Below are positions 16,911 through 25,517 of a stretch of 35,672 bases of DNA, piece after piece. The notes below the pieces were generated by a model that saw only the letters and a program-made list of their open reading frames with translations, ran no database searches and had not been told where the DNA came from. Positions within the stretch are counted from its first letter, which is position 1. Each line of letters begins with the position of its first letter. Position numbers and translations under genes: made by a program. This DNA is from Vibrio sp. 10N.261.55.A7 (GTDB taxonomy: Bacteria > Pseudomonadota > Gammaproteobacteria > Enterobacterales > Vibrionaceae), in NCBI RefSeq assembly GCF_002877365.1, contig NZ_MCWZ01000168.1, positions 1 through 35,672 on the forward strand, in the 5' to 3' direction.

Positions 16911-17047
16911 TGATTTGAAACAAGAGGTGAACCCGCACTGGCTCTTTTAGCTATTTCGACGCTTTCTGTTATATAAGAGCCAAACCAACCCCCTTGTTTC
17001 ATCAAGACACGCCATAGATTCATTTTCACTGAATCATGAACAATAAG

Positions 17048-17076
17048 ATTGAGCCCCAAACCATCAGGGGCTCAAT
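17048..17076 (-). terminator. Hairpin downstream of nfsA
   Basis: Perfect 10-bp stem ATTGAGCCCC (17048-17057) with GGGGCTCAAT (17067-17076), nine-base loop, 61 bp past the nfsA stop. On the minus strand it is followed by a mixed T-rich stretch, so it is a plausible nfsA terminator. Confidence 0.55.
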
Positions 17077-17084
17077 AGACGCTC

Positions 17085-17122
17085 AAGCTCACTAATCAAG
17101 TTCACTAATCAAGTTCACTAAG
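17085..17122. repeat. 13-bp tandem repeat, about three copies
   Basis: AAGCTCACTAATC (17085-17097), AAGTTCACTAATC (17098-17110) and a partial AAGTTCACTAAG (17111-17122). It lies between the nfsA stop and its hairpin and is probably a replication-slippage product with no assigned function. Confidence 0.7.
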
Positions 17123-17136
17123 ATGCTTAGTCACCC

Positions 17137-17859
17137 TTATCTTTTGGCCAATCCCTTATCATTGAGATAGCTCAGCATATGAGGACGAGACTCCCCCGTA
17201 AGCTTTGAGCTTGTTTGCTCAGACCAACCTGCTAATTTTTTATGAGTCGTGCGCGTCGCATAATAGTCTTTCATCGTCTCATCATAACGTTCAACCTCAG
17301 CAAGATTGAGCGGCTCATACTGGTTTTCATGCATGATAACCGTCGACGGAAGACGAGGCTTAACTTCAGGATCTTGGGCAGGATGACCAAGGCACATCCC
17401 AAACAGCACAGCGGCGTGTTTAGGTAGCCCCAGCAGTTCGTCAACTTTTGCCGCGTTATTACGCAGCCCCCCAATGTATACGCCACCTAGCCCCAAAGAC
17501 TCTGCAGCCAATAGGCAATTTTGAGCCATAATTCCAGAATCCACGGCGCCAATTAAGGTTAGCTCGGTAAAGTCAGCTTGAACATCAGGCTGGATGGTGC
17601 AGTGCCGTTGGTAGTCAATACAGAAAACCAAGAATTCCGCTGCACTCTCAACGTACCCTTGGTTTCCTGCGTATTCTGCCAATAACTGACGCTTGTCTTT
17701 ATCAGTGACTCGAATGATTGAAACCACTTGAAGCAAGCTTGACGATGACGCCGCGATACCCGACTGAATAATGGTATCGAGCTGAGCGCTGTCTATGGCT
17801 TGTCCTGTAAACTTACGAATGGAGCGGTGGCCAAGAATGGTGTCTATCGTTTGGTTCAT
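17137..17859 (-). CDS. nfsA: Oxygen-insensitive NADPH nitroreductase
   Basis: A 240-residue FMN flavoprotein equal in length to E. coli NfsA; it reduces nitroaromatics, quinones and similar compounds with NADPH. Family motifs are ILGHRSIRKFTGQAI at the N-terminus, SSSLLQVVSIIRV (about 39-51), SLGLGGVYIGGLRN (about 124-137), MCLGHPAQDPEVKPRLP (about 157-173) and YYATR near the C-terminus (about 200-204). ATG 17859 has AAGGA upstream; an in-frame ATG at 17874 has none. Confidence 0.95.
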   Translation of the reverse strand: MNQTIDTILGHRSIRKFTGQAIDSAQLDTIIQSGIAASSSSLLQVVSIIRVTDKDKRQLLAEYAGNQGYVESAAEFLVFCIDYQRHCTIQPDVQADFTELTLIGAVDSGIMAQNCLLAAESLGLGGVYIGGLRNNAAKVDELLGLPKHAAVLFGMCLGHPAQDPEVKPRLPSTVIMHENQYEPLNLAEVERYDETMKDYYATRTTHKKLAGWSEQTSSKLTGESRPHMLSYLNDKGLAKR

Positions 17860-18226
17860 CGTTATTCCTTTCAATCCAATGGTGGTTCAATGTGTCATTT
17901 ACCATAGCGGCAAACAAGAAAAGGGTAAACCAATAGAAGCGGCACACTTGCTGCAAATGTAAGATCGGATGATTCCCAGCATTGAGCCAGTAATCTTTCT
18001 AAAGTTATGTAAACTAAGTTATTGTAACGGTAGCGTTAACTCTGCCCTGTCGATTTTCATTGATGCTTTGGTTTCAATAGAGACGCTTATTTTGCCTCTA
18101 TTGAATGAACCGTTGTTTTGCTTAGGATGATTAATCGGTCTGCTTTTTCGCTAAATCGTTTTTTCATAGAAACCAGTGCAAGATAACGAGCCACCCAATT
18201 GACTCGCGATTACTTAAGGACGCTTT
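17860..18226. other. Intergenic region between nfsA and the DUF2867 gene
   Basis: This 367-bp stretch holds the divergent promoters of nfsA and the DUF2867 gene. An 8-bp inverted repeat CAATAGAG (18075-18082) / CTCTATTG (18096-18103) could form a hairpin. I see no convincing small ORF with a ribosome-binding site, no RNA gene and no repeat element. Confidence 0.5.
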
Positions 18227-18730
18227 GTGGATATTCCAAATGACACCCAACTATACAGCTCATTGAACACCGCCTACTTCGCCGATCGCTTTTCTACTGT
18301 GATTCAATACCACGGACAATCTGCATTGGCCGTCTATTCCGAAGTTGCTAAAAACACACCCAATTGGGTAATCAAGTTGATGGCATTAAGAAACTGGATT
18401 GTGTCTAAACTTGGATTAAAACATTTAGGCCAAATGCATGAGTTTGACCACGATAAACCCAGCCAAGATTATAAACCTGGAGATCCCATTGGAATTTTTA
18501 AGGTCGTGTCCAATACCGAACGTGAGATGATTGTTGAGGATAGAGATAAACACCTGGATGTGCGCATTTCTTTTCTCATTGAGCCCAATGGCAACGAAGC
18601 GACGGTACACGCGACAACCGTGGTTCATGTAAACAATTTTCTTGGCAAAATTTACATGTTTTTCGTTGGCCCAGTGCATAAAATCATTGTACCGAGCTCT
18701 CTAAAACAGCTTAAAGCTTCCTATCAATAG
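18227..18730 (+). CDS. DUF2867 family protein
   Basis: A 167-residue protein of the DUF2867 type (a SRPBCC-like small fold). The chain has DRFSTVIQYHGQSALAVYSEV near the start, a WVIKLMALRNWIVSKLGLKHLG helical block (about 44-65, read in two parts), GDPIGIFKVVSNTEREMIVEDRDKHLDVRISF strands, and VHVNNFLGKIYMFFVGPVHKIIVP toward the end, the family's amphipathic C-terminal helix. Start GTG 18227 has AAGGA six bases upstream. Function unknown. Confidence 0.85.
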   Translation: MDIPNDTQLYSSLNTAYFADRFSTVIQYHGQSALAVYSEVAKNTPNWVIKLMALRNWIVSKLGLKHLGQMHEFDHDKPSQDYKPGDPIGIFKVVSNTEREMIVEDRDKHLDVRISFLIEPNGNEATVHATTVVHVNNFLGKIYMFFVGPVHKIIVPSSLKQLKASYQ

Positions 18731-18812
18731 GCCTGTAAAGTTTAACAAGCTATACCAGAACACAAGAAGTAACATAGCGAAAACGTCACTATCGGTTGAA
18801 AGGCATCCCATT

Positions 18813-19178
18813 ATGAATCACGAAGAATTTAATCAATTTTGTCAGGCGTTTCCTGCCACGACCCATGTCGTGCAGTGGGGTAATTCAGATGTTTGGAAAA
18901 TTGGAGGTAAGGTCTTTGCCATCGGATTCCAAGGAAAGAACAATCAGCCAGCCTTTACGTTCAAAACCTCAGACCAAAATTTTTCATTTCTTAGCGATCA
19001 TGAAGGGTATATTCCCGCGCCTTACTTCGCCAACAGAGGAATGAAATGGATTCAACAAATAGAAACAAACGGCTCACTTGATGATGAATTAGAGTACTAC
19101 TTGTCTGAATCTTATCGGCTCGTTGCCTCTGGGCTAAGCAAACGCAAGAGAAAAGAACTGGGTATCATGACTGAATGA
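18813..19178 (+). CDS. MmcQ/YjbR family protein (second of two)
   Basis: A 121-residue YjbR-family protein: FPATTHVVQWGNSDVWKIGGKVFAIGF (read in two blocks), FKTSDQNFSFLSDHEGYIPAPY, a RGMKWIQQI core and a C-terminal SESYRLVASGLSKRKRKELG. It matches the canonical 'W...WKxxGKxFA' pattern better than the copy at 9993-10352. It starts 82 bp after the DUF2867 gene and could be co-transcribed with it. Function unknown. Confidence 0.92.
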   Translation: MNHEEFNQFCQAFPATTHVVQWGNSDVWKIGGKVFAIGFQGKNNQPAFTFKTSDQNFSFLSDHEGYIPAPYFANRGMKWIQQIETNGSLDDELEYYLSESYRLVASGLSKRKRKELGIMTE

Positions 19179-19200
19179 ACGTTACCCATAGACAAACACT

Positions 19201-19234
19201 AAACGCCCACTAAATTCTGATTCAATGGGCGTTT
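19201..19234. terminator. Terminator between a YjbR gene and the CSD-DUF1294 gene
   Basis: Perfect 9-bp stem AAACGCCCA (19201-19209) with TGGGCGTTT (19226-19234) around a 16-base loop. It is followed by a T-rich stretch and lies between two convergent genes. Confidence 0.7.
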
Positions 19235-19266
19235 ACGGGTTCGTTTTATAATTTATACGATCCGGC

Positions 19267-19866
19267 TCATGATACGGAAAGTTGCAAAGCACTTATCCAC
19301 TCATGCAGTGTTTTCTCTCCTTCTGGAGTGAACGTCCAAGCGTACACTGAGATGTTGATAGCCACTGAAATCCAAAAGCCCCACTGATAGCTAAATGACG
19401 AAGGTTCTCGACGTAACGTTCCTTGAGCAATCGTCGCACCAATCCATCCCCCCATAATGGCAAGCAAATGAAGCAGTAACTCTGGCACTCGTGTCTGCCC
19501 GTCAACCATTGCAGAACTATCATAAAGATAAAAGACATACGTAACCGTACTCACCAACGCGTAGTAAAGTAGAGACACCGCTGGATATTCAATAAGCCAC
19601 ACACTTGACGCGAGAATCGTCACAAACCAAACCATGACGGCTATTGGAAATCCAAAAACCATTGGACGCTCTATATGTTTCGCGACAAAAGAACCATGCG
19701 CATCTTTCGCTAACGTAAAGTGGACTCTTTCATTTAAGCGGGGTTTTTGACTGTAGCCAGAGAGATCTGAAAGATGAAAGAGTATTCTAGGCGCTTGCCT
19801 ATCAACAGAAATAAAGCCATAACCTTTGCGTTCATCCCACTGTTCAATTTTACCTACTATCGACAT
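19267..19866 (-). CDS. Cold-shock domain-DUF1294 membrane protein
   Basis: A 199-residue fusion: a cold-shock domain at about 1-67 followed by a membrane domain (DUF1294). The CSD has GKIEQWDERKGYGFISV (RNP1-like KGYGFI) and ILFHLSDLSG (RNP2-like). The membrane part has about four hydrophobic segments (about 70-90, 95-112, 128-146, 163-178) and the DUF1294 pattern GTLRREPSSFSYQWGFW. Such fusions are common in gammaproteobacteria and are presumed to bind nucleic acid at the inner face of the membrane. Function unknown. Confidence 0.93.
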   Translation of the reverse strand: MSIVGKIEQWDERKGYGFISVDRQAPRILFHLSDLSGYSQKPRLNERVHFTLAKDAHGSFVAKHIERPMVFGFPIAVMVWFVTILASSVWLIEYPAVSLLYYALVSTVTYVFYLYDSSAMVDGQTRVPELLLHLLAIMGGWIGATIAQGTLRREPSSFSYQWGFWISVAINISVYAWTFTPEGEKTLHEWISALQLSVS

Positions 19867-20146
19867 AATTTTTTCCGCACAAGGGCAGTTAACTCACCCT
19901 TGCTCCTTTCTAAGCCAATGACGTATCCAATAGCAAAACGCTACTCTATGGTAGCTACTCAACTTATTTATATGCATCAGATACCTTTAGCTTAGATTGC
20001 ATATTCAACAATAGGCAAGCAGTGGCACTCATTTTTCTATCACCGTAACCTCGTCATCTTGCCCAATCACTACTGACACGTTCTGACACTGACGGCTTGT
20101 ACTATATATTCGAACCCAAAAACATGTTATCAAACAAGGAAATACT

Positions 20147-20461
20147 ATGAGTCAGGTAATTGAGATCGTTAAATTTTCACTAGTAGAAGCAACAAGCGAA
20201 AGCGCGCTTATTGAGGCAAGTGAGCAAAGCCAGCAGTTTGTTGAAAGTCTGCCTGGATTTCTCTATCGCTCGTTAAGCCACAATGAAGGAAACAACAGTT
20301 GGACAGACACTGTGTATTGGAATTCAATGGAAGAAGCAAAATCAGCAGGAGAACAATTCATGGCGAGCCCTCACTGTAAACCCTTAGTATCATTAATTGA
20401 CCCTACATCTGTAGATATTAGTCACCAAGTCATTAAAATGGACAGTGGTTGCCAAGCGTAG
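20147..20461 (+). CDS. ABM-like dimeric alpha-beta barrel protein
   Basis: A 104-residue protein that looks like a ferredoxin-like dimeric alpha-beta barrel of the ABM type: VIEIVKFSLVEATSESAL opening strand, ASEQSQQFVESLPGFLYRSLSH helix-strand, SWTDTVYWNSMEEAKSAGEQFM, then a C-terminal strand. The usual ABM active-site residues are not clear, so it may be non-catalytic. AAGGAAA lies upstream of the ATG. It is followed 28 bp later by a WYL-type regulator, and the two probably form an operon. Confidence 0.8.
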   Translation: MSQVIEIVKFSLVEATSESALIEASEQSQQFVESLPGFLYRSLSHNEGNNSWTDTVYWNSMEEAKSAGEQFMASPHCKPLVSLIDPTSVDISHQVIKMDSGCQA

Positions 20462-20489
20462 CCTTTCACTGGCGAATTTAGGGATTGAA

Positions 20490-21176
20490 ATGAGTAAGTC
20501 TGAACGATTGTTTGAGCTATTGACCCTTCTACGCTCTCGGCGCTACGCAATCACTGCCGCGCAGTTGGCTGAGAGGATGGAAGTCAGTGAGCGAACCATT
20601 TATCGAGACATTCAATCCCTTATTAGCTCCGGTGTTCCAATACACGGAGAGGCGGGAATCGGCTATATTCTTCAAGCGGGTTCCCACCTACCACCGCTTA
20701 TGTTTACAGAAAAAGAGATGATGGCGCTCGAACTAGGAATGAGAATGGTGCGAGCCTGGTCAGATGAAGAACTTGCCAATGCGTCACGAAGTGCTTCCAC
20801 TAAGATTTTGTCGGTACTGCCCGATAAGTTAAAGCAGCAAGTCGAGTCGTTCCCTATATTGGTACCGGATTATCATATTCAGTCCAACAGCGCCAAGCGA
20901 GGCCAACTCCTTCGCCATGCGACTGATGAAAAACACAAAGTCTCACTTCACTATACCGCAGAAGATGGTTCGACAACTGAACGTATCTTACAACCGCTTG
21001 GACAGATATTCTGGGGCAAGAATTGGACACTCGTTGCTTGGTGTGAACTGAGAGACGATTACAGACACTTCCGGTTAGACAGAATTCAATCCATGTCTAT
21101 ATTGGAAGACGAATTTGAAACCAGCGAAACCAAATCACTCCCCCACTACATCACCTTATACGCACCTAAAGACTAG
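20490..21176 (+). CDS. YafY-type HTH-WYL transcriptional regulator
   Basis: A 228-residue regulator with an N-terminal HTH_11-type winged helix (about 1-60: ERLFELLTLLRSRRYAITAAQLAERMEVSERTIYRDI) and a C-terminal WYL domain (about 135-225), containing IFWGKNWTLVAWCELRDDYRHFRLDRI. WYL domains sense nucleic acid or small ligands. ATG 20490 is preferred because AGGGA lies six bases upstream; an in-frame GTG at 20445 would overlap the preceding gene. It lies 28 bp after the ABM-like gene and may control that operon. Confidence 0.92.
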   Translation: MSKSERLFELLTLLRSRRYAITAAQLAERMEVSERTIYRDIQSLISSGVPIHGEAGIGYILQAGSHLPPLMFTEKEMMALELGMRMVRAWSDEELANASRSASTKILSVLPDKLKQQVESFPILVPDYHIQSNSAKRGQLLRHATDEKHKVSLHYTAEDGSTTERILQPLGQIFWGKNWTLVAWCELRDDYRHFRLDRIQSMSILEDEFETSETKSLPHYITLYAPKD

Positions 21177-21281
21177 TCACTGACAAACCACGTTCGCTAA
21201 CCGGACTCAGCAAATGGTTCTTTCGCGTCTATTTCTTGATTCACTCTATAAATGATTGATAAGTGTTGCAGATAACGGGAA

Positions 21282-21956
21282 TTAACCCAACAGTACTGAT
21301 TGTAGCTGACTTAAAGAACTGACCGTATAATGAGGCTGAATATCGGCATGCGCTTCAGCCCCGTTAGAATTTAGCCAGCACGTTTCAATACCAAAGTTTA
21401 GACCGCCAAGAATGTCTGAGTGCAGGTTGTCACCCACCATCAGAACTTTGCTTTTACATGGCTGATTCATACGTTCTAACGCATGAGCAAAAATCCCCTG
21501 ATCAGGCTTAGCAATACCCACTTCTTCAGAAATCACCACCTGTTCAAAGTATTCGGTCATCCCTGTTCTGTCCAAACGAATCGCTTGTAGCTCGGTAAAG
21601 CCGTTGGTAATGATGCCCAGTTTCGCTTTCCCAGACAGTGAGTCCATCAGTTCTTTAGCACCAGGTAGTAGCGTACAAATATCCGCCATCGCTTCCAAAA
21701 AGGCTGAATTTAACTCGGCAGTCGTCGTATTCAAACGCTCTGCCCATGATTCAAAACGAGTATGCTTTAACTGGTGCGCCGTAATGTCACCATTTTGATA
21801 ATCAACCCAAAGTGGCTTATTCACTTGCTGATAAACATCGAAATCTTGCTCAGTAAAATCGACACCCTTGCGAGAGAACATCAGCTGCATCCCTTTGAAC
21901 GCATCAAAATGAAATAGAGTTTCATCAGCATCAAACAATATCCAATCGTACTTCAT
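21282..21956 (-). CDS. yjjG: HAD-type pyrimidine 5'-nucleotidase YjjG
   Basis: A 224-residue HAD-IA hydrolase that matches the length of E. coli YjjG, a pyrimidine nucleotidase active on dUMP, dTMP and non-canonical nucleotides. HAD motifs are [10 protein letters not shown] (motif I, D9 and D11), ITNGF (motif II), the lysine of [13 protein letters not shown] (motif III), and [13 protein letters not shown] (motif IV). The cap region includes [24 protein letters not shown] precedes the start. Confidence 0.93.
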   Translation of the reverse strand: MKYDWILFDADETLFHFDAFKGMQLMFSRKGVDFTEQDFDVYQQVNKPLWVDYQNGDITAHQLKHTRFESWAERLNTTTAELNSAFLEAMADICTLLPGAKELMDSLSGKAKLGIITNGFTELQAIRLDRTGMTEYFEQVVISEEVGIAKPDQGIFAHALERMNQPCKSKVLMVGDNLHSDILGGLNFGIETCWLNSNGAEAHADIQPHYTVSSLSQLQSVLLG

Positions 21957-22167
21957 TTTCTCTCATAACTCCGTCGCAGTTTAGATTCGAATAGCAGTTT
22001 AATCCTTTTCTTGGCAGAAGCAACGGATAGAATGCTACTCAGTTGGGTGATCGTTAGCTCAATCTCAGCATGTTGTCGATTATTGGTAACCTTTTATGCG
22101 CCAGCTCAACTTCTTATACGTGAATAAAATCTATAAAGGAGTTATGTAGTTTTACCGAGATATCGAC

Positions 22168-22314
22168 ATGAAACATTTCCTACCTTCAAGCGTCATGCTC
22201 ACGCCTTTTGTTGTTAAGTACTATGAAGATTCAGAAGAGAATGACGTCGAAGAAGAGACCCTGGATAAAAAACAAAATTACACAAACCTGAACCGTGATG
22301 AAAGCCTAGAGTAA
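22168..22314 (+). CDS. Small hypothetical ORF, 48 residues
   Basis: ATG 22168 to TAA 22314, with GAGAT seven bases upstream as a possible weak ribosome-binding site. The product starts MKHFLPSSVMLTPFVVKYYE and becomes strongly acidic (DSEENDVEEETLD), with a polar tail. No membrane segment or known motif is seen. It lies between yjjG and the secDF cluster on the opposite strand to both. It may be a real small protein or chance; an intact reading frame with an ordered hydrophobic-then-acidic pattern favours the former. Confidence 0.45.
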   Translation: MKHFLPSSVMLTPFVVKYYEDSEENDVEEETLDKKQNYTNLNRDESLE

Positions 22315-22333
22315 AACCGATTCATAAAGAACT

Positions 22334-22373
22334 ATTGAGTTATTGAGTTATTGAGTTATTGAGTTATTGAGTT
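22334..22373. repeat. 8-bp tandem repeat (five copies)
   Basis: ATTGAGTT repeated five times without mismatch (22334-22373). It begins 20 bp after the stop of the 48-residue ORF and lies outside any gene. Such perfect short arrays mutate by slippage, but no reading frame or promoter is evident across it. Confidence 0.9.
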
Positions 22374-22510
22374 AGGTATTTTGAGCCTATATTCTCAATG
22401 TTCAAATTACATTAATGGCACTTCACTCAATAAGAAAAAAGGAAGAACGCCCCCTTTTAAAGCGCTCTCATTGATGCTCCCTATACTTACAAATATAAAA
22501 ACACTTCAAG

Positions 22511-22536
22511 AAGAGAACTACAAATGCAGTTCTCTT
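22511..22536 (-). terminator. Hairpin downstream of secF
   Basis: Perfect 9-bp stem AAGAGAACT (22511-22519) with AGTTCTCTT (22528-22536), eight-base loop, 48 bp after the secF stop. A T-run follows on the minus strand after nine other bases, so it is a moderately convincing end of the vemP-secD-secF operon. Confidence 0.6.
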
Positions 22537-22584
22537 ATCAAATTTACAATGTAAACCCTATATAGATTAAGTGCTAACCCCTTG

Positions 22585-23508
22585 CTAAGGTGCAGTGTCT
22601 ATTTCAACGGGAAGATAATGCTTAGGCTCTAAAGCCAACCACTCAGGCAAAACCGTACCAATTGAGATTGAAGACCAAGTGCCAGACAAAATGCCAATGA
22701 ACATGGCAGTAGAAAATCCTTCAAGCGCACTGCCCCCCATGAGCCACAGCGCCGACACTGTAATCAACGTTGTTCCAGATGTGACGAGCGTTCTAGAGAA
22801 CGTTGCAATCACGGCATTGTCGGTGATTTCTGCTGTGGGTGCGTCTTGCTTAGCAATCAGAAACTCTCGAATCCGATCCGCGATAATAATGGAGTCATTC
22901 AGTGAGTAACCTAATATCGCCAGCACCGCTGCAAATACCGTGAGGTTGAATTCCATTTGCGTCGCAGCGAAAAAGCCGAGTACCAGTACCACGTCATGCA
23001 ACAAGGCAAGTAACGAACCGCTGGCCAGTCTCCATTCAAAGCGAATACAAAGATAGGCTAGAATGGTCATCATCGAAACCAGCAATGCCAATCCGCCTTG
23101 ATTGAGCAAGTCATCCCCGACTTGAGAGCCGACCATACTATTGCTCAGCACATCCACCTGATTAGACGCTGCCGACAGTACCTCTTCTAGGTGCACGGTT
23201 TGCTCGCCAGATTCGGGGATCGGATAGCGAATGACCCAACGACCTTCTTCTCCGGCATTGGTGACGGTCGCTAACTCCCCAAGGTTTGGGCTTAATGCCT
23301 CAACAACTTCGGTTCGGCTAACGTCTTTATCAAGTTGAACCTCTGTCACCATGCCACCCGTAAAATCGAGCCCCATGTTCAAGCCTTTCATGCCTAGCGC
23401 TGCCATAGAGACAAGCATTAAAAATAACGAGACATAACTGGTGAAGTAGCGAATCTTTCTGATGTTTTTCTTAAATGGGTTAATGTTCATTGTATTGGTC
23501 GTTTTCAT
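22585..23508 (-). CDS. secF: Protein translocase subunit SecF (SecF2)
   Basis: A 307-residue inner-membrane protein with six membrane segments: one near residue 23-42 followed by a periplasmic domain to about 140, then five close to the C-terminus. GLDFTGGMVTEVQL (about 47-60) and YSLNDSIIIADRIREF (about 201-216) are the SecF signatures; D205 lies in the membrane region used for ion coupling. It begins two bases after secD, with AAGGTG at the secD end as its ribosome-binding site. With SecD it uses the proton- or sodium-motive force to complete protein export. The link to vemP identifies this as the SecDF2 type, which is proton-driven in V. alginolyticus. Confidence 0.96.
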   Translation of the reverse strand: MKTTNTMNINPFKKNIRKIRYFTSYVSLFLMLVSMAALGMKGLNMGLDFTGGMVTEVQLDKDVSRTEVVEALSPNLGELATVTNAGEEGRWVIRYPIPESGEQTVHLEEVLSAASNQVDVLSNSMVGSQVGDDLLNQGGLALLVSMMTILAYLCIRFEWRLASGSLLALLHDVVLVLGFFAATQMEFNLTVFAAVLAILGYSLNDSIIIADRIREFLIAKQDAPTAEITDNAVIATFSRTLVTSGTTLITVSALWLMGGSALEGFSTAMFIGILSGTWSSISIGTVLPEWLALEPKHYLPVEIDTAP

Positions 23509-23510
23509 GA

Positions 23511-25409
23511 TTACACCTTAACTTCACGACGAGCGTCGCGACCCCAAATGAGATTGATAATTGAGCGAGAAACAAAGACACCCGTGAACATACTGGTTAA
23601 TAAACCTAGCCCTAGTGTCAATGCAAAGCCCTGTATTGGGCCGTTACCAATAGAATAAAGAATGACAGCGGTGATCATGGTTGTGACATTCGCGTCAAGA
23701 ATGGTGCTCAGCGCACTACTAAAGCCAAGGTCAATGGATTGAGCGAACGTACGACCTTCGGCAATCTTGTCTCGAATGCGTTCAAATATGAGTACGTTTG
23801 TATCAACAGCCATGCCGACCGTGAGAACTAGGCCAGCAATGCCTGGTAGGGTTAATACCGCGCCGGGCAACAAAGCGATAAGCCCAAGTAAACAGGCAAT
23901 ATTGGCCAGCAAGGCGGTGTTCGCAACCCAACCTAATCGGCGATACCAGAGCGCCATGAATGTCAGGGTTAATCCCATTCCCAATGCCAATGCCGCAAAG
24001 CCATTTTGAATGTTTTCAGCTCCCAGTGACGCCCCAATGGTACGCTCTTCAACAATCGTCACTGGGGCAGTCAACGATCCTGCTCTTAGCAGTAAGGCAA
24101 GCTCTTGCGCTTCAGCCATGCTACCTGCACCAGTAATTCGGAACTGACTTCCTAGCTGGGACTGAATCGTCGCGACAGAAATAACCTTTTCGCTGCGCTG
24201 AGACTCACCCTGTGCGTTCGTCGTATATTCTCGATAGACCGTTGCCATCGGCTTTCCAATATTAGCACTGGAAAAATCACTCATCTTTTTGCCACCAGCA
24301 TGATCAAGAGAGATGTTGACCTCCGACATTCCCATCTGATCCACGCCTGCTCTGGCATTAACGATGTGCTCCCCCGTCAATACAGGGCGCTTTGAAACCA
24401 TGACTGGTTGTCCATTTTCATCACTCAACACCCTATCCGATGGTGTCATACCGTCTGACGTTGACTTTGCTTGATGAAATGACAAGCTTGCCGTTGCACC
24501 GATAACATTTTTCGCTTGTGTTGGGTCTTGAACGCCAGGCAGTTCAATACGAATCCCACTTTCACCCTGTCGTTGAACCAAAGCTTCGGTGATGCCGAGT
24601 TCTTCAATACGATCACGCATAATTTTCAAGTTTTGCTGAAGAGTAATCGTTTGAAATTCGGTTCTATTTTGCTCAGTCGGTGTCACCGTAATCGAATCGG
24701 ATTGACGTTGTACTTGCCAACCCGAGTAGTTGTTTTGAATCAAACTCGCTACGGTGTTCAGTGCTTGAGGAGACTGAGCGGCCACGACAAAACCATCTAC
24801 ACCAACCTTATTGAAACGAGCACCTCGAATGCGTTCTTGACGCAATGCATCACGAGACTCATCAAGCATTGCGTCTCTTTGCTCTTCAAAGGCTTTATCT
24901 ACATCAACATTCAGCAGAAATTGAACACCACCGCGCAAATCTAGACCAAGTTTGATTGGACTGAATCCAAAATCGGTAAACCACTTTGGCGCCGCCGACA
25001 TATAGGAGAAGCTAATGCTGTCCTTTTCGCCTATAACACCATCAAGTATCGTACGAGCTTTGCTTTGGTCTGCTTCCGAATCAAACGTTAAGGTAAAATC
25101 ACTGCCGAGCTGTTCGATTTGACTTGCCAATACGCCTTGATTGGTTAAAAGGCTATTCAGTTCAACGACCGAATAAGGCGATGACTTCTCAGGGTTATGC
25201 TGGGATCCGGCTGTGGATGCTTGGCCAGCCAATGGTTGGTCAAATGAGAGCTGAATAGAAGGCTGCTCTCCGTACCAAGTTGGAATGGCGCTTAACGTTA
25301 AGATAAGAATGGTGGTAATGAGCACCACGTATTTCCACATTGGGTAGCGATTCATAACACGTGCAGACGCCGCCTGCTTAGAATGGCTGAGTTTCGATCT
25401 GTTTTTCAT
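23511..25409 (-). CDS. secD: Protein translocase subunit SecD (SecD2)
   Basis: A 632-residue inner-membrane protein: TM1 at about 27-46, the large periplasmic P1 region, then five C-terminal membrane segments from about 455 on. Family motifs are KLGLDLRGGVQFLLNVD (about 153-169) and the TM4 block GIAGLVLTVGMAVDTNVLIFERIRD (read in two parts), whose Asp is the ion-coupling residue. It is the second gene of the vemP-secD-secF unit. The start ATG 25409 has the ribosome-binding site AAGGGA at 25420-25425 (minus strand), part of which is buried in a hairpin, fitting the known VemP-controlled initiation of secD2. Confidence 0.97.
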   Translation of the reverse strand: MKNRSKLSHSKQAASARVMNRYPMWKYVVLITTILILTLSAIPTWYGEQPSIQLSFDQPLAGQASTAGSQHNPEKSSPYSVVELNSLLTNQGVLASQIEQLGSDFTLTFDSEADQSKARTILDGVIGEKDSISFSYMSAAPKWFTDFGFSPIKLGLDLRGGVQFLLNVDVDKAFEEQRDAMLDESRDALRQERIRGARFNKVGVDGFVVAAQSPQALNTVASLIQNNYSGWQVQRQSDSITVTPTEQNRTEFQTITLQQNLKIMRDRIEELGITEALVQRQGESGIRIELPGVQDPTQAKNVIGATASLSFHQAKSTSDGMTPSDRVLSDENGQPVMVSKRPVLTGEHIVNARAGVDQMGMSEVNISLDHAGGKKMSDFSSANIGKPMATVYREYTTNAQGESQRSEKVISVATIQSQLGSQFRITGAGSMAEAQELALLLRAGSLTAPVTIVEERTIGASLGAENIQNGFAALALGMGLTLTFMALWYRRLGWVANTALLANIACLLGLIALLPGAVLTLPGIAGLVLTVGMAVDTNVLIFERIRDKIAEGRTFAQSIDLGFSSALSTILDANVTTMITAVILYSIGNGPIQGFALTLGLGLLTSMFTGVFVSRSIINLIWGRDARREVKV

Positions 25410-25410
25410 A

Positions 25411-25517
25411 GATAAACCGTCCCTTGATCAGAAGATCAAGCTAAATGCATTGATAAGACCCTCTAAGTTCTTATCAAGATGAATAAAAGTAATGTTTAGC
25501 GGTGAGGATTTATCGAA
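25411..25517 (-). promoter_or_regulatory. vemP-secD leader RNA: switchable fold masking the secD start
   Basis: Three pairings are visible in the mRNA. (a) A 7-bp hairpin CUUGAUC/GAUCAAG (25440-25434 with 25429-25423) contains AAG of the AAGGGA ribosome-binding site. (b) A 9-bp perfect hairpin UUGAUAAGA/UCUUAUCAA lies at 25477-25450. (c) The sequence right after the vemP stop, GAUAAAUCC (25514-25506), pairs with GGUUUAUC (25418-25411) just before the secD AUG, with one bulge. A ribosome stalled at the vemP end would cover part of (c), freeing the start. Pairings are read from sequence; the switching is inference built on the published V. alginolyticus mechanism. Confidence 0.75.

Noticed and set aside
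9993..19178. The two YjbR genes as a recent duplication
   Set aside because: The proteins are of similar length but differ strongly in sequence and context, so they are ancient paralogues, not a local duplication.
22334..22373. CRISPR-like repeat array
   Set aside because: The units are 8 bp and directly adjacent with no spacers; it is a simple tandem repeat.
24516..24944. Plus-strand 142-residue ORF opposite secD
   Set aside because: Antisense shadow within the periplasmic-domain coding part of secD, with no start signal.
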